A stretch of DNA of 64,000 bases from Chondrus crispus. Taxonomy: Eukaryota; Rhodophyta; Florideophyceae; Gigartinales; Gigartinaceae. The notes beneath the pieces are model-generated. The model was not told where the DNA came from and did no database searches. It worked only from the letters and a program-made list of their open reading frames with translations. The position numbers were made by a program, and so were the translations under genes. Positions within the stretch are counted from its first letter, which is position 1. Each line of letters begins with the position of its first letter. The DNA lies in the NCBI RefSeq assembly GCF_000350225.1, contig NW_005179131.1:1-64000 (forward strand). Direction: 5' to 3'. Positions 43,383 to 54,493 of this stretch are shown here, piece after piece.

Positions 43383-44012
43383 TGTGGCATAATTGCCAAC
43401 GACTACTGTATACCTTAGATTTGCAATTAGATCTAGATCTCGCTGTGAGGTACGGACCTTACAGCGTGCGCGCGCGCATATCTTACAGCGCGCGAGCCAC
43501 CACACGTGTGCGACACGTGTGCTCTCAGCCCGATGACTGACAGTATTACAGCGCGGGCCGACCTGCACTGGTACAGTAGCACGGTACTGTAATATAGTAT
43601 GATAACTTCGACTTGTATCTTAAATAGGAGAAAGGGCGCCGGCGGGAGAGGACCAAGGTAGCTTGGTCACGACCCAGGACCGCGGCGCAACCTTCCAGCT
43701 TACTATAATTAGCGCGACACCTTCGCGCGCCTTTAGTTAAGAACCGGCAGGGGTCGGGTTGCGCGAAACGCGAGCGAGCCGAGATCCGCCTGCGCCCGTC
43801 AGTGCTGGTACGTCACCCAGCGCTGCTCTGGGGCGTCCAGGCGTCGATCCGCTCGTGCGTGCGCGCGACCTACCCCGACCCGCTCTACCACACTGCTACC
43901 GGGCTCGTGCCCGGTTCCGTGAGCAGGAGGAGTCTCCCGTCGTCCGCCGATCAAGGGTCACAGTCGGACTGTGAGCTACACCCCTCCGCCGCTGGGGGGT
44001 GTTTATGCTACA
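43383..44012. mobile_element. Solo LTR of an unrelated retrotransposon inside the leader of D
   Basis: 630 bp with ends TGTGGCATAA and TTATGCTACA (inverted terminal repeat, one mismatch), flanked by a perfect 5-bp target duplication GTCTC (43,378-43,382 and 44,013-44,017). It interrupts the leader of D between its primer-binding site and gag. It carries no coding sequence and resembles no other LTR here. A TTAAATAGG box near 43,619 favours the plus orientation. It probably arose by LTR-LTR recombination. Confidence 0.87.
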
Positions 44013-44056
44013 GTCTCTTGTACACTAAATTTTCTAGATCAGGTCTCCTGTACTCC

Positions 44057-44076
44057 AATTCTAGGTCGGGAGACCA
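44057..44076 (-). other. Primer-binding site of element D
   Basis: On the minus strand TGGTCTCCCGACCTAGAATT, four bases (AAAG) after the LTR end, identical to the site in C. Partial leader repeats (GGAGACCTGATCTAGAA) follow, as in C. Confidence 0.8.
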
Positions 44077-44080
44077 CTTT

Positions 44081-45061
44081 TGTGGTTCTATGCGCGTGGT
44101 AGGCAGTGGACAAGGTCGAAGACCCTCACGGCCCGAAAACAAACAAACAAACGAAACAACCAAAGCAGCCGGCGGTGCAATGCCATGGAGTGTTCGGAGC
44201 TCCCTTTCTCTTTATGCGGGCTTGCGGCCCGCGGTAGCTCGAATCCCTGAAAGCGGGGGCAAAGGAAGAAAAGCCCGGCCCGGGATTATAGGTGTGGTAA
44301 AGACTTGAAAAGGCAAATGTTCGACGAGTGTGGGGTGTCTAGGCAGACCGAACCCACTGGGTCGTAAATCCAATGCTCCTGGAGCACCTTCATACCTCAT
44401 ACTCTTGATAAAGTCTTCGACGGGGACGTCGCAACGTAGCCCGTCGGGAAAGAAGAAAACGTAGCAGCGCTACACCGTCGTACTGCCCGATGGCAATGTA
44501 CCCACACCGGATCGGTCGCAACCAGATGCCGATGGAACCAACTCTGAGAAAAGCACCACTGGTGCACCAACACAGAAGCCCGATGGCTAATGACGTCACG
44601 TTGCGGATCGCAATCCTACAGGGTGGGATCAACTCAAGATTAAGGGAAATTAGGATAGGGGAATAAAGGATAGGGAAATAAAAGAAATGGAAAGGGGACC
44701 CCCGAGTGCTGAAGGACGCCGTAGGCTTAGGTAAAAAGGAGCGTCTTGGTAGAGACGGACTTCCACCAAGGCGACATTCAACTCCGGCAACTCAGGTTAC
44801 CTTTACTGACTTGGTAGCTAGTATGCTAAGGTATATATCGCCCCGCCGGAGCCACTACAGTAGCTCGCGGCGCTAGATCCTAAATCTATTCTAATGTCAG
44901 CCAAATTAATGCTAATTAATTAACTAAATAAAATTAATAATTAATAATTAAAACTATGCAAATATTCACACATGTGTCCCCCAATCCCGGACTACAGTAT
45001 TCACATTCCAACTTAGATTCTTTTCCCTTCACCCCCTTGTGCAACCCCTTATTGCACTACA
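44081..45061 (-). repeat. 5' LTR of element D
   Basis: 981 bp on the minus strand, from TGTAGTGCAATA (at 45,061) to ACCACA (at 44,081). It shares the TATA-like GATATATACC, the single R-like block and the GTAGCGCTGCTAC hairpin with the LTRs of A and C. It is closest to the solo LTR at 53.5 kb, both having degenerate right ends. It marks the upstream boundary of D. Confidence 0.92.
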
Positions 45062-45600
45062 ATTACATTGCTTACTGTTGCTTTGTTTTTGAGCATTTCG
45101 ACCGCACTCAGGCGAGCTTCTCTTTCTGCTTGATCTGGTTCATCGACCTTTTTGTGAGCATTGCCCTGGCGTTTCATGGACATCGTCACCAACTCTGGGG
45201 ATGAATCGAGACTCTCACGGCTTCACGAACAATGTTGCACCGACGAGATGATCCCATGAAGAAATACAGTATCTTTCGCATCCTGTGATCTGCTTCATAT
45301 TGACATTCATCATCAGGGATATGATCGTGGCTCGAATTGCCGCTCTTTTTCAAAAAACGCATTGCTAGCACCTTGAAAATATTCAGTCTAATGCCCCGGA
45401 TATAGGGAGAGAGATTCAACTTGCCCCATCGTAATGGAGTTCATTGTTGTCTGCTCAAAGTTACTCCAAATTTCCATGTTCTCCGAATTACTCTGATGGG
45501 GAAGGGTAGGTCCGGAAGTCCAGCATTGTGATCTTCGTCCTCAGTGGCTGCTCCCGCCTAGGAAAGGTCTGGTCAAAACGGCCCCCGTTCACGCAGTGCT
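45062..45600. other. Unassigned flank between D and the F remnant
   Basis: About 540 bp with a 77-codon minus-strand frame (45,186-45,419) of no recognised family. It lies where sequence downstream of F's protease would be expected, so it is most likely decayed F sequence into which D inserted. Confidence 0.4.
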
Positions 45601-45621
45601 AGTACGATGTCTTCATCCGTG

Positions 45622-47679
45622 TCAGCCGAGTCGGCCGGTACGGCCCCCGAATCTGACGTGAAATCTTCGCTGTCGGTAGCGGATCCGAGCCTTTTTGCGG
45701 TCTTCAGCCATCTCAAGACTTTGTTGAATCTCCTCATCACCCGCAGTTATTTGGACATGCTCTTGGCCCAGATCAATGCACGTTTGGAGCTCCTCCAACG
45801 ACTTCATCCCCACGATCACGTCGTACGGCGTCACTGTAACGGCAAGGAAGTCCATCTTGCTCACGAGCCCCCTAGACGAGACTGGGACCTGGTGCCGTGA
45901 TCGAACACACGGGGAGCTTTTCTCATTTGCCATATTTATGTGTTTCTTCGTGCTCTCCGGCGTCAGAGACAGCATCCGCATGAGGTGAAGCGGCATGATG
46001 TTGGGCACGGCCCCGGAATCCAGTAGTGCCTGAGCATCGGTTCCATAAACGTGAACAGTAATCAGTCGAAGACGTCTCGGGAAGACATTCGTGTGGCCAG
46101 CAAAGCCGCGAGAACGGTCCGGATCTCCTTGATAGAAGGCTCTTCATCGCCTTCCTTGCTCCTTCGGCGTCTCCACGGACAAGTTGTCCAAAAGTTGGAC
46201 CAGACGGTGCATTGCCAGCTCTGATACGACGTTGTACTTGCCGACGTGCTCCGGAGCGGCGAACCTCTTTGAAACATTATTCTTGTCCTGGCGTGCAGGC
46301 TTCACCCTCGGCCCTCTCAGAGGCTCGTTCCAGGTGTGAGTTCCCCTGGGTGCTGCCAGAGTCGGATTCAGCACCCTCGGAATCGAAACATATTCAAGAT
46401 TCTTCGACTGCTTCGGCAGGGCCACTTCTTCGGCGTTGCGTTTCGTAGCTACCACCAATTCTCCCTTGGTGGACTCAGTTACAGCTGTGACCTGCTTCAA
46501 GTTTCTGGTGGCCTGGACACTGTTGTCTTTGACAGAAACGCCTGCCTCGGCGCCATAAGCGCTTCCGGCGCCAGCGATATCTTGGGAGCGCGCACAAGTC
46601 ACATTCCTTCTTGCAAAGTGGGACCAGCACGTCTCGGCGGTATGTCCCACCTTTTCACTACTCGGACAATGAGTGTCACGGTGTGGGTTGGAACGACAAC
46701 TGGTTGCTGAATTCCGTCGTTCCTGGGAATAAGAACATGTACAAGTCGTGTCACTGTCCCCTGGCGTCTGTCTTTTCTTCATCATCAACGGCAGTTCCGC
46801 CAGCTGGTTATTGAGAGCAACTACCTTGTTCTCGAGCTTGCCTTGTCGAGGATCTTACTCGGGACAAATCAATACACGCATGGACGTCACATGTTCAGCG
46901 GACTGCGCAGCACATTTCGCCGCCTTGAAGGCGTCACGGCCTACGGCAAAGTTCTTCACCGTCTTCATCAGTTCTTCGTTTGTCGTTGGAGAACGATATA
47001 TCGCGAACTGAGCAACGTCTAGATGTGCCATTGCGGCATTGCGGAGCAAGCTGTACTTAGCTTCGTTGTTGAAGCCAGCTTTCGAATAGAGCTTGTCCAT
47101 TTCAGTCACCGAAGGGAGCAAGTTCCCACCATCCAGTCTGCAATTTATAGCCTTCTGAATGTTTTCTTCCTGCCTAGCTGTCTCCGTGAAACGGTTAGAC
47201 AGGGCGCTCTTCACACCGTCCCAGTTCTGGGCGGTCTTCGTCAGACTCTCATTATGACTGTAGATTTAGTAGTAGTAGAACGCGGGGCCCTTGCCGTGGC
47301 ATAAGATAGCTCCCGCCTTCTCCCCGTCGCGCTTGCCGCGTATGACGATGTTTCCGTATAGGAACAGAAACCTGGAAACATCTGACCCGTTCGACTCATC
47401 GTAGGAAACAGGGTTACGACCCGCACTTCTGTCTGAGCCGGCCGTCCGCAACCGTACCGTTTTGTGACGTAAGGGAGTAGTCGTGTTTTCTCGGGAAGTG
47501 TGGTGTCGCATGTAGCCGGAGTGAGTCCGGTGTGTCCCCGGGGACAGCGGGGGCCCTCGCTCCGTCCGCCCCTCCCCCACCTTCCACGCTTCTATTTTCT
47601 CATCATTCTTCCTAGAAGCGTCCACTCGTCCGGCCCAGACTCCCCAGACCGTCTGCGTGCGCTTCCCAAAAACATTCAT
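45622..47679 (-). pseudogene. Gag-protease remnant of LTR retrotransposon F
   Basis: Minus strand. The N-terminal gag-like part (47,679-47,266, VSRFLFLYGNIVI) is followed by a capsid-like helix-rich part (47,214-46,855, RFTETARQEENIQKAI, LLRNAAMAHL). After an in-frame stop at 46,855 comes a zinc-knuckle region (about 46,660) reading C-P-S-S-E-K-V-G-H-T-A-E-T-C, so the second Cys is Ser. Then follows an aspartic protease (about 46,040-45,700, ALLDSGAVPNIM, later DVIVGMKSLEEL). Several stops and frameshifts separate the parts. No RT follows; element D begins within 0.6 kb. The protease style fits Ty3/gypsy-like elements, but without RT the class is uncertain. Confidence 0.78.
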
Positions 47680-48340
47680 ACAAATTCTTGCTCTACCTTA
47701 AAATGCAAATTTTCACTAATATTCTTTCACAAACTGTATGCACATTCGCGTCCGATCCCAGGCACCGGTGACGTGTGTGGACACCAACTGCTCGCTGGAG
47801 TCTGAATTCGCTATCCTCTTTTTTAAAGAAAAGAGGACGGTCATGACCCAGAATCGCCCTATAGTATCAACCGTCCCACTACATTACAGTTCCAGGTGCT
47901 GGTACACTAATCACAATATTTAACCTGGACCAGGTTAACTTATAAGCCCAATTTTCGATATCCACTCATGAAATAATCTAGACCATGATAGTTTTGAATC
48001 CAGGCTAATTAGTGTGGAGTTCCCAAATAACCTGGACCATTTCAATTTTTTGGAAACCAATTTAACCTGGAGGCGGTCACCATACGCGTCTCCATGACTC
48101 TTCATTCGATTGACTCACCATGAAAATGATTGCGATGTTCTGCAATAATGGCCTGAAGCTCATGGGACAGCTGCTTTTCCTCCCATAAAACTGTTCCATT
48201 GGAGGTCAAACCCGGTTCGAATCATCCGCAATACAGCATTATCCGGCAATATGATAAGCGGAGGAGGAGGGCTGGTCACAACAATTAATCGGAACAATAT
48301 TCATTTCAATCCATACTAGTTTGTATATCTAGGTTAAATA
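47680..48340. other. Intergenic stretch with TTAACCTGG inverted repeats
   Basis: No gene seen. A perfect palindrome TTAACCTGG-A-CCAGGTTAA lies at 47,920-47,938. The same TAACCTGG half recurs at 48,028-48,035 and 48,063-48,070, giving an inverted pair about 100 bp apart that could be a small hairpin (MITE-like) remnant. Confidence 0.5.
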
Positions 48341-50547
48341 CAGTCCAGTGCACGACTTAGTGCTGGGCCTGCCACAACGCAAATTGTGGCACTATTGGGG
48401 GTGGCCCTATGACAAGAAGCTTTCATGAAGGACATAATGGGCATATTTTTGGGCACTGTGCGTCATCTATCGTTACCAGTTGTATCAGATACAGTATCTA
48501 CATAAATACTTATTGATGAGCGTCTGCTTCGAAGACCCCTTCCTTGACTTAGCCTTTGGTGTAAGGAAAGCTTTCTTGGCTTTTCTTAAATGCATAGAAT
48601 CCTCTGTAACATCGCATCGATACGCTAGATCCTCTAGCTCGCAGAACATAGGGGGATACCACCACCAAATTCGAGATATTTTTCACACCTCTGACATCTA
48701 CATTCACCTCATCTGTATCCTTCGAATCACTATTGCAACCATGAATAACTGTTCGCAACAGGTCAATTGAATCATTTGTCATTCTCCCCACAACATTCGG
48801 GTCTTCCTCTACACATAACCAATTTTCAGCATCTTCATTTGTAATGTCCCCGTATCTAAATCTTGAAGGCTCATCGTCATCTTTGGCACTTATAAAGAGA
48901 TATTTCATCACTTCATTTATGCTTCCTAGCACTTCCTTATCTGTGGATACACGACTACCATGCATCTTTACGTGCCGAGTTGTGATGGCTGCTTGCATCT
49001 CCTATGGCAGAATACTTGCTTTAACCCAACACCTAGCAATAGTTTGTTTCAAAACTGTCTTTCAATTCTCGTACACCATTTCCGAAACATCTAGCATATG
49101 TGGGCCGTGACCATCGCTCACCCATTTTGTCCCAGCTGTCTTTTTCTTGTTGATATCGCGCTTCTTTGCTCTTCCCTCAATATCCCGAACATTTTCACAC
49201 AACATGTGATGTCGATAACGTATCTTCCAGCATGCAATAATTCATAAGTCTTATAGGCTGGCGAACTGATTTGTAGTTCGGTGGTAGTGCTATATTTTTT
49301 ACTGGGCCTGTAACATCCTACAAATCTGTGCCATGTGTCCCACAAATATCCATGAAGGGGAGTACGGGGTCAGATGTCCTGGACCTCACAAATGGTAAAA
49401 AGATCTGTATGAACCATTTCTTAAATGAAACTGCGTCTGACCACCCATTGGATTGGCTAAAGTAGGGCACTGGGGGTGTGCCTAGCCGAAAGCAGCTTGG
49501 GTACTTGCTCTTATCGGTGATTACCATCGGTAATTTTAACGATCCATCAGCATTAGTACAAAAATATGCTATTATGTGGGCCTTCGCATTCATACCCTTA
49601 GTTCCTGAAATACATTTTCTGTCTTCATGTTTGCAGATGTTGTCTTTCGTGGTAGCAATTTAAAAAAGTCTATTTTCATTCACGTTAAAAATATTCTGAA
49701 TCTTGAATTCGCTTAGGATTCTGTGCAGAAGGACACGAATCCTCGCAATGGCATTATCATCGACCGATCCAGCTTCCTCATGCAATGAAACTGAACGAAG
49801 AGAATGTCTCCGTACGAATTTGTTGATCCATGCGAAGAATGCTGTAAATGACTCAAGCACTTGGGTTTCCGCTGCCCACATCGCCTGTTCTGCATTAACA
49901 AGTTCCTCCTGAAGCAACGAAACCTTTGCCTGTATCTCGCTTTGAGTAACCGGCATCCTTTGGGTACGGGCAATCGTGATGAATTCAAGCAACCATTTTC
50001 CTACCGTCGGCAGCGCACATGCACTCACTGCTCTGCTGTTCAGTGTTATGTTTGAGGCAATTGCCGTTTCAAGAAGACAAGCGACATTTGCCCGAATGTT
50101 TGTTACAGTACGACGAAAGATGTGGTAAGTCTTCACGATGTCATTAGCGACTGTCCTGTTTGGAGAAGTCCCGCGATTTCAACCATTTGGTGGATTGTGA
50201 GACGCGTGCGCTGAGATTTGGACTTGGTCTCAAAAGACTTTTTAGGCGTCATGTCTGTTTTATTCAAAGATAAGGGGAGTATTAAAGGTGATGGGTTGAA
50301 CGGTTGATAGAGCGATGAATGAACGTCGTCAGTTTTTTCGCCGAAAGTTACATAAGAACGAAACTGTAAATGTAGAAGAATCTGAATCCAGCCGACTGGG
50401 CGGCGTCGCATTGGGCGCTACCCAATATAGGACGTACATGTGTTGTGACAATCCGCGAAACCCGGGTTTGGATGGCACTAAGCCGAGAGAAACACTATTA
50501 AGGAGGGCAGTATATCGTAACCCCCCTGTACCGTGATCAGTCTACTG
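48341..50547 (-). mobile_element. Pogo/Tigger-like DNA transposon (about 2.2 kb)
   Basis: Contains a decayed pogo-type transposase on the minus strand. Both proposed ends read TA|CAGT inward (left CAGTCCAGTGCACGA at 48,341; right, on minus, CAGTAGACTGATCACGG ending at 50,547). They are flanked by TA, the target of the Tc1/mariner superfamily. The terminal repeats match only weakly, so the boundaries are an inference. The size fits pogo/Tigger elements. Confidence 0.55.
48549..50411 (-). pseudogene. Pogo-like transposase with CENP-B-type DNA-binding domain
   Basis: Parts in order on the minus strand: an N-terminal helix-turn-helix (RTRLTIHQMVEIAGLLQTG), then a one-base shift near 50.15 kb. 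The CENP-B/Tc5-type domain follows (VGKWLLEFITIARTQRMPVTQSEIQAK, about 50.0 kb). Next is the start of the DDE domain, IFNVNENRLF then a stop at 49,661-49,663 (pogo proteins normally have Asp-Glu-Thr here, so DE has become NE). Then AYFCTNADGSLKLPMVITDKSK with SCFR, a disrupted DNASSH region, a QPI segment and a C-terminal tail to 48,549. At least one stop, two frameshifts and the altered first catalytic Asp make it inactive. Confidence 0.82.
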
Positions 50548-50666
50548 TACAAACAACTAGTAATAGGGTAACTTCCATTGTGGTGTAAAACGTGACTTAC
50601 TGTGGACGCTACGAATGCCTAGGGCCACCTCACTCAACTCCCATTACACCATTTAAGAAAATACCC

Positions 50667-50990
50667 CGAGACAGCCCAAAGTGATGTCCGCAGTGTTTAG
50701 TGTGCTTGTAGCACAATCGCGATCAAAGGCCATTGTCTTAATCTCCGAGCTCACTGACTTGAGTAAGCTCGGCTACTGCCACATATACCCTCTTTGTCTC
50801 ATGGTTACACAGACTTGGAGGGTAGAGGGAATAACGACAGTAAACGCACTCCAAGCTGCGCTTCTCTTTGTACTCCACTCGCGTTTTCCTCTGGCACAAA
50901 TAACCCTACCCGCAAGTCTGAGCCTCTCGGAAATAGCGCGACGCTACTGCCCCGCTCCAGCTACAATCAGGATTTGCTGGTGTGTGGCAG
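50667..50990 (+). repeat. 5' LTR remnant of copia element E
   Basis: Aligns with 57,570-57,890, for example TGTGCTTGTAGCAC against TGTGCTTGTCGCAC, AGCTGCGCTTCTCT in both, and GCGCGACGC in both. Identity is perhaps 65-70% by eye, showing great age. Exact borders are approximate. Confidence 0.7.
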
Positions 50991-51404
50991 TGGCATTTTG
51001 AAAATGACTCGATCGTCAGCCGATTTACGTCAGGCTGCACGTGCCCGCCTCCTCAGGCGTGTTGACTTGTTCACTACAATGGACTAGAACGTCGTGAATC
51101 TGCTATCAATTTTCAAGTGGGTGCTGCAGGTCAACGAAATTGGCCCTGAAGCACAGATCGCTGAAATGTCGGAAGTTTTGAAGTATGTTTTCCTCCTCTC
51201 ACCCTGTTCTACACAAATGAGTACTTCGAACAGTCTGTATTCGGGGCAGGAACCTTGATAGATGTCGCAAACTTGTCAGAATGTGTACCGCTGAGTGACG
51301 ATCTGGTATCGGCGGTGGATGAACAGTTCCGAACATTCTCTCGTAATGGCCTAGGCATGTCTCGCTTCAGTGCTTGTCCCTACTCCAGATATGGTCAAGT
51401 CTGT

Positions 51405-52310
51405 AGTTGCTCGCTACAAATTTTCCATTGACCTGCTCGCCGTTCAACGTTCGTTCCAAACCCCCACACCAAGTCCACGCTAAATGTCCACAACCATCTC
51501 ACCCACAGTGCAACATGAATTCGCTAACGTTGGCAGAACAGAAAACAGAAGTGCCCGAATCGCTGCCGGTACCATCAGGAACTACGGCAATGGATACTTC
51601 AAGAATTTCGATGAGCCTAGATCAGTGGCAGTCCCAGCTGGCTAAATCCCGCCAGTTACTCCGGATGACGCTTTCACAGCTCCGGTTGACACAACAAGAA
51701 AGGCATCTGCAGTCCAAAATTACTTCGAATTTTGAAACTTTTCTGGCAACTGTGACTCAAACACACTGCAGATGCTCTCTATTCGGAACACGATCCGCGA
51801 TACAATACAGCTAGGTCTGAGACAGACGCAAAAGGCTGACTATTTTGTCAATGATTTCTCAAGTTCCGCCCGCGATCACATCTTCGACAATTGCACACCT
51901 GACATGACTTGTTGTCAACTGATTGATGTCATGTTTTCTGAATACGACTCTGACGCTCGACAGCTCGAAGCCCAATGTGAACTGGAAATGTTCTCACTCG
52001 AGAAAGTCAAGAAAGAAGAAGAGATCACGAAACTGAATTTTGGACTAGACCGCCATATCACTAGAGTGAGCCATCTCACGCTACAATGCCCGGAACAGTT
52101 CCGCTCTGAAGACACAAGGTAGCGTACCTTCGTGCCGCAATTCTTACTCAGAATTGGGCCGAACCTGCTCGCAGTCAAATCACAACCGCCAAGTTTCCCT
52201 ACAACTGATTTGTGATAGCTCTCCGTGAGAAACTGCAGTTCCATCAAGAGTGCCATGGAAAGGAATACATCACCAACAAGTTGTTTTAAAGACATCAGAT
52301 CCCACACCCT
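51405..52310 (+). pseudogene. gag: Gag of copia element E
   Basis: The best-kept part is at 51,772-52,310: LSIRNTIRD..YFVNDFSSSARDHIF, EYDSDARQLEAQCELE, VSHLTLQCPEQFRSEDTR. After a frameshift at 52,120 follow KVAYLRAAILTQNWAEPARS and LREKLQFHQE. These are typical of gags of a copia lineage whose EYDSDARQ and ..TPQCP..FR..K..L motifs I recognise. A stop occurs at 52,206-52,208. Upstream, 51,407-51,814 gives only weak likeness. No zinc knuckle was found. Confidence 0.68.
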
Positions 52311-52559
52311 AGTTGCAAGAATTTGACTGGCTGAAGTCGGAGACCGTACAAGTCCATGTATTCGAAGAGATTTAGGAGACGAATACTGTCGACCACATCG
52401 CTGGGACCATGCACAGTCACATCGATCACTTCCAGGTCACAAAAAATGCAATGGTCGGATGAAATAATGGATTTCTATGTGGGCGTCTCTCCTCCGGGCC
52501 TAGCTGCAGAGGCCCTTCTAAATGGGTCTATGTGTAGTTGAACGTGAATCGAGGTGACT

Positions 52560-53090
52560 TGCTAAAACAAGGGTTGTTCATAGGGGCGTGTGCAGGTAAC
52601 TAGTGGGAGTGGTAGAGGCTGAGGGGCGACTGTAAAACCCGGGGGTGCTGGCGAACCTCGGAGACTAGAAGCAGACGACGGGGGCCCCTCGACCCAGCGG
52701 GGCTAACACTCGGCCAGCGAACTGTGTACGCAAGCGGGAAGGCAACATGCGAAGTAGACACGAGATTCCTTCCGCACGCGAGCGAGGGACAGCGAGAGAG
52801 CATGAACGAGGAAACGTTAGTCGAATGTCCGCGCAAACCCAAGAACGAGAACTGCAACCTTGGTCCTTGGTTTTTTGTCCCCAAACCCACCCGGCGCAAG
52901 CGCCAACGACACTACATACTGTACTGGATCGCAGTCGAGGTGTAACGGCTAGAGCTGAGGCTGCTTCGTAGGACACGTGTGTACACGTGCGGTAGTGGGC
53001 CCAAGTGTGCGCGTGTCGGAAATGAGCAAGGCAAGTGTACATAGACTTAGTACCATACGTCGGGGTATGTGAGTCATCTGGATACACGTG
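52560..53090. other. GC-rich non-coding block inside element E
   Basis: About 0.5 kb between gag and protease of E with a different composition (CACGTGTGTACACGTG-like runs near 52,974-52,990, long G/C stretches) and only short overlapping frames. It looks like a foreign insertion, but I cannot define ends or a target duplication. Confidence 0.4.
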
Positions 53091-53186
53091 TACAGGAGTC
53101 GCTTAAAAGTAATGCTAGATTAACACGGGGGTATACCACACGATGCACATCGTACCACCATACCCAGACGTCCTCACCATGCAAGG

Positions 53187-53519
53187 TTGGATGTCACAAT
53201 GATGCACATCTCAATTCGAAATGTCAGCAGAACGGGTCGACACAGAGTTCCCACTGGGGTTTGCATCGGCACTGGCGCGCCAACGTTCGTGATTGGATTG
53301 AAGGAAACTGGTCTCCTGTTCAATGGTTTGGGTCGGAAAGTGAAGGCCTTTAAGCCAAGTCTGAAGCGCTTCCGGTTTGCTGACTATTCGTTCAACTCGA
53401 CAGGAAGTATAGACCTTTTGCTAGCTACGCCCGCGGCATCCCGACTATATTTGCTAAGTTGGATTTAGTTCCCGCCGATTTCCCGGCCTTGGCCGGTCTA
53501 GATGTCCTCAATCAATATG
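53187..53519 (+). pseudogene. Protease of copia element E, 5' side of the solo LTR
   Basis: Reads GVCIGTGAPTFVIGLKETGLL, in which the catalytic Asp of the usual DTGAP is Gly. Then come FRFADYSFNSTGSIDLLLATP and, after a one-base shift, VPADFPALAGLDVLNQY. Here the solo LTR interrupts it. The reading resumes after the LTR as GLIVDQQT, consistent with the family's LDVLDEY..VVD pattern. Confidence 0.75.
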
Positions 53520-54493
53520 TGTAGTGCCATAAGGGGCTGCACAAGGGGGTGAAGTGAAAAGAAACTAAGTCTGAATGTGAATACTGTAGTCCGGGATTGC
53601 AGGACACACGTGTGAATATTTGCACAGTTTTAATTTTAATTAATTAATTTAATTTAGTTAGTTAGTTACCATTAATTTAGCTGACAGTATCTAGGATCTA
53701 CCGCCGCGAGCGACTGTACTGGCTCCGGCGGGGCGATATATACCCATGCCCCTTGACCACCGAGTCCATAATGGTAACCCGAGTTGCTGTAGTTGAATGT
53801 CGCCTTGGTCGAAGTCCGTCTCTACCAAGACGCTCCCTTTTACCTAAGCCTACGGCGTCCTTCTGCGCTCGGGGGTCCCCATTCTTTTTCCTTTATTTGC
53901 TTATCCTTTTTATTTCCCTATTTTAATTCCACTTAATCTTGAGTTGGTCCCACCTTGTAGGATTGCGATCCGCAACGTGACGTCATTAGCCATCGGGCTT
54001 CTGTGTTGGTGCACCTGTGGTGCTTTTCTCAAAGTTGGTTCTGTCGGAATCTGGTTGCGACCGATCCGGTATTGGTACTTTTACATCGGGCAGTACGAAA
54101 GTATAGCGCTGCTAATTTTTCTTCTTTCCCGACGGGCTACATTGCGACGTCCCCGTCGAAGACCTTATCAAGGGTATAAGGTACCGAAGGCGCAATACGA
54201 GCATTGGATTTACGAACCAGCGGATCAGTTCTACCTAGACACCCGCGCTCTTCGAGCATTTGCCATTTCAAGTCTTTACCACACCTATAATCCCAGGCCG
54301 GCCTTTTCTTCCTTGCCCCCCTTTCAGTGATTCGAGCTACTGCGGGACGCAAGCCCGCATAAAGGGAAGGGGAGCTCCGAACACTTCGTGGCATTGCGCC
54401 GCCGGCTGCTTTGGTTGTTTCATTTATTTGTTTGTTTTCGGGCCGTGTGGGTCGCCGACCTTGCCCACCGCCTACCAGGCGCATGACACCACA
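53520..54493 (+). mobile_element. Solo LTR of the A/C/D gypsy family
   Basis: 974 bp from TGTAGTGCCATA to GACACCACA, with the TATA-like GATATATACC near 53,734, a single R-like block and the family hairpin region. It is flanked by the perfect 5-bp duplication ATATG (53,515-53,519 and 54,494-54,498) and splits the protease of copia E. No internal gypsy sequence remains, so the element was lost by recombination between its two LTRs. Confidence 0.95.

Noticed and set aside
52665..53087. Minus-strand ORFs of 99-140 codons in the GC-rich block of E
   Set aside because: Low complexity, overlapping in several frames, no recognised domain.
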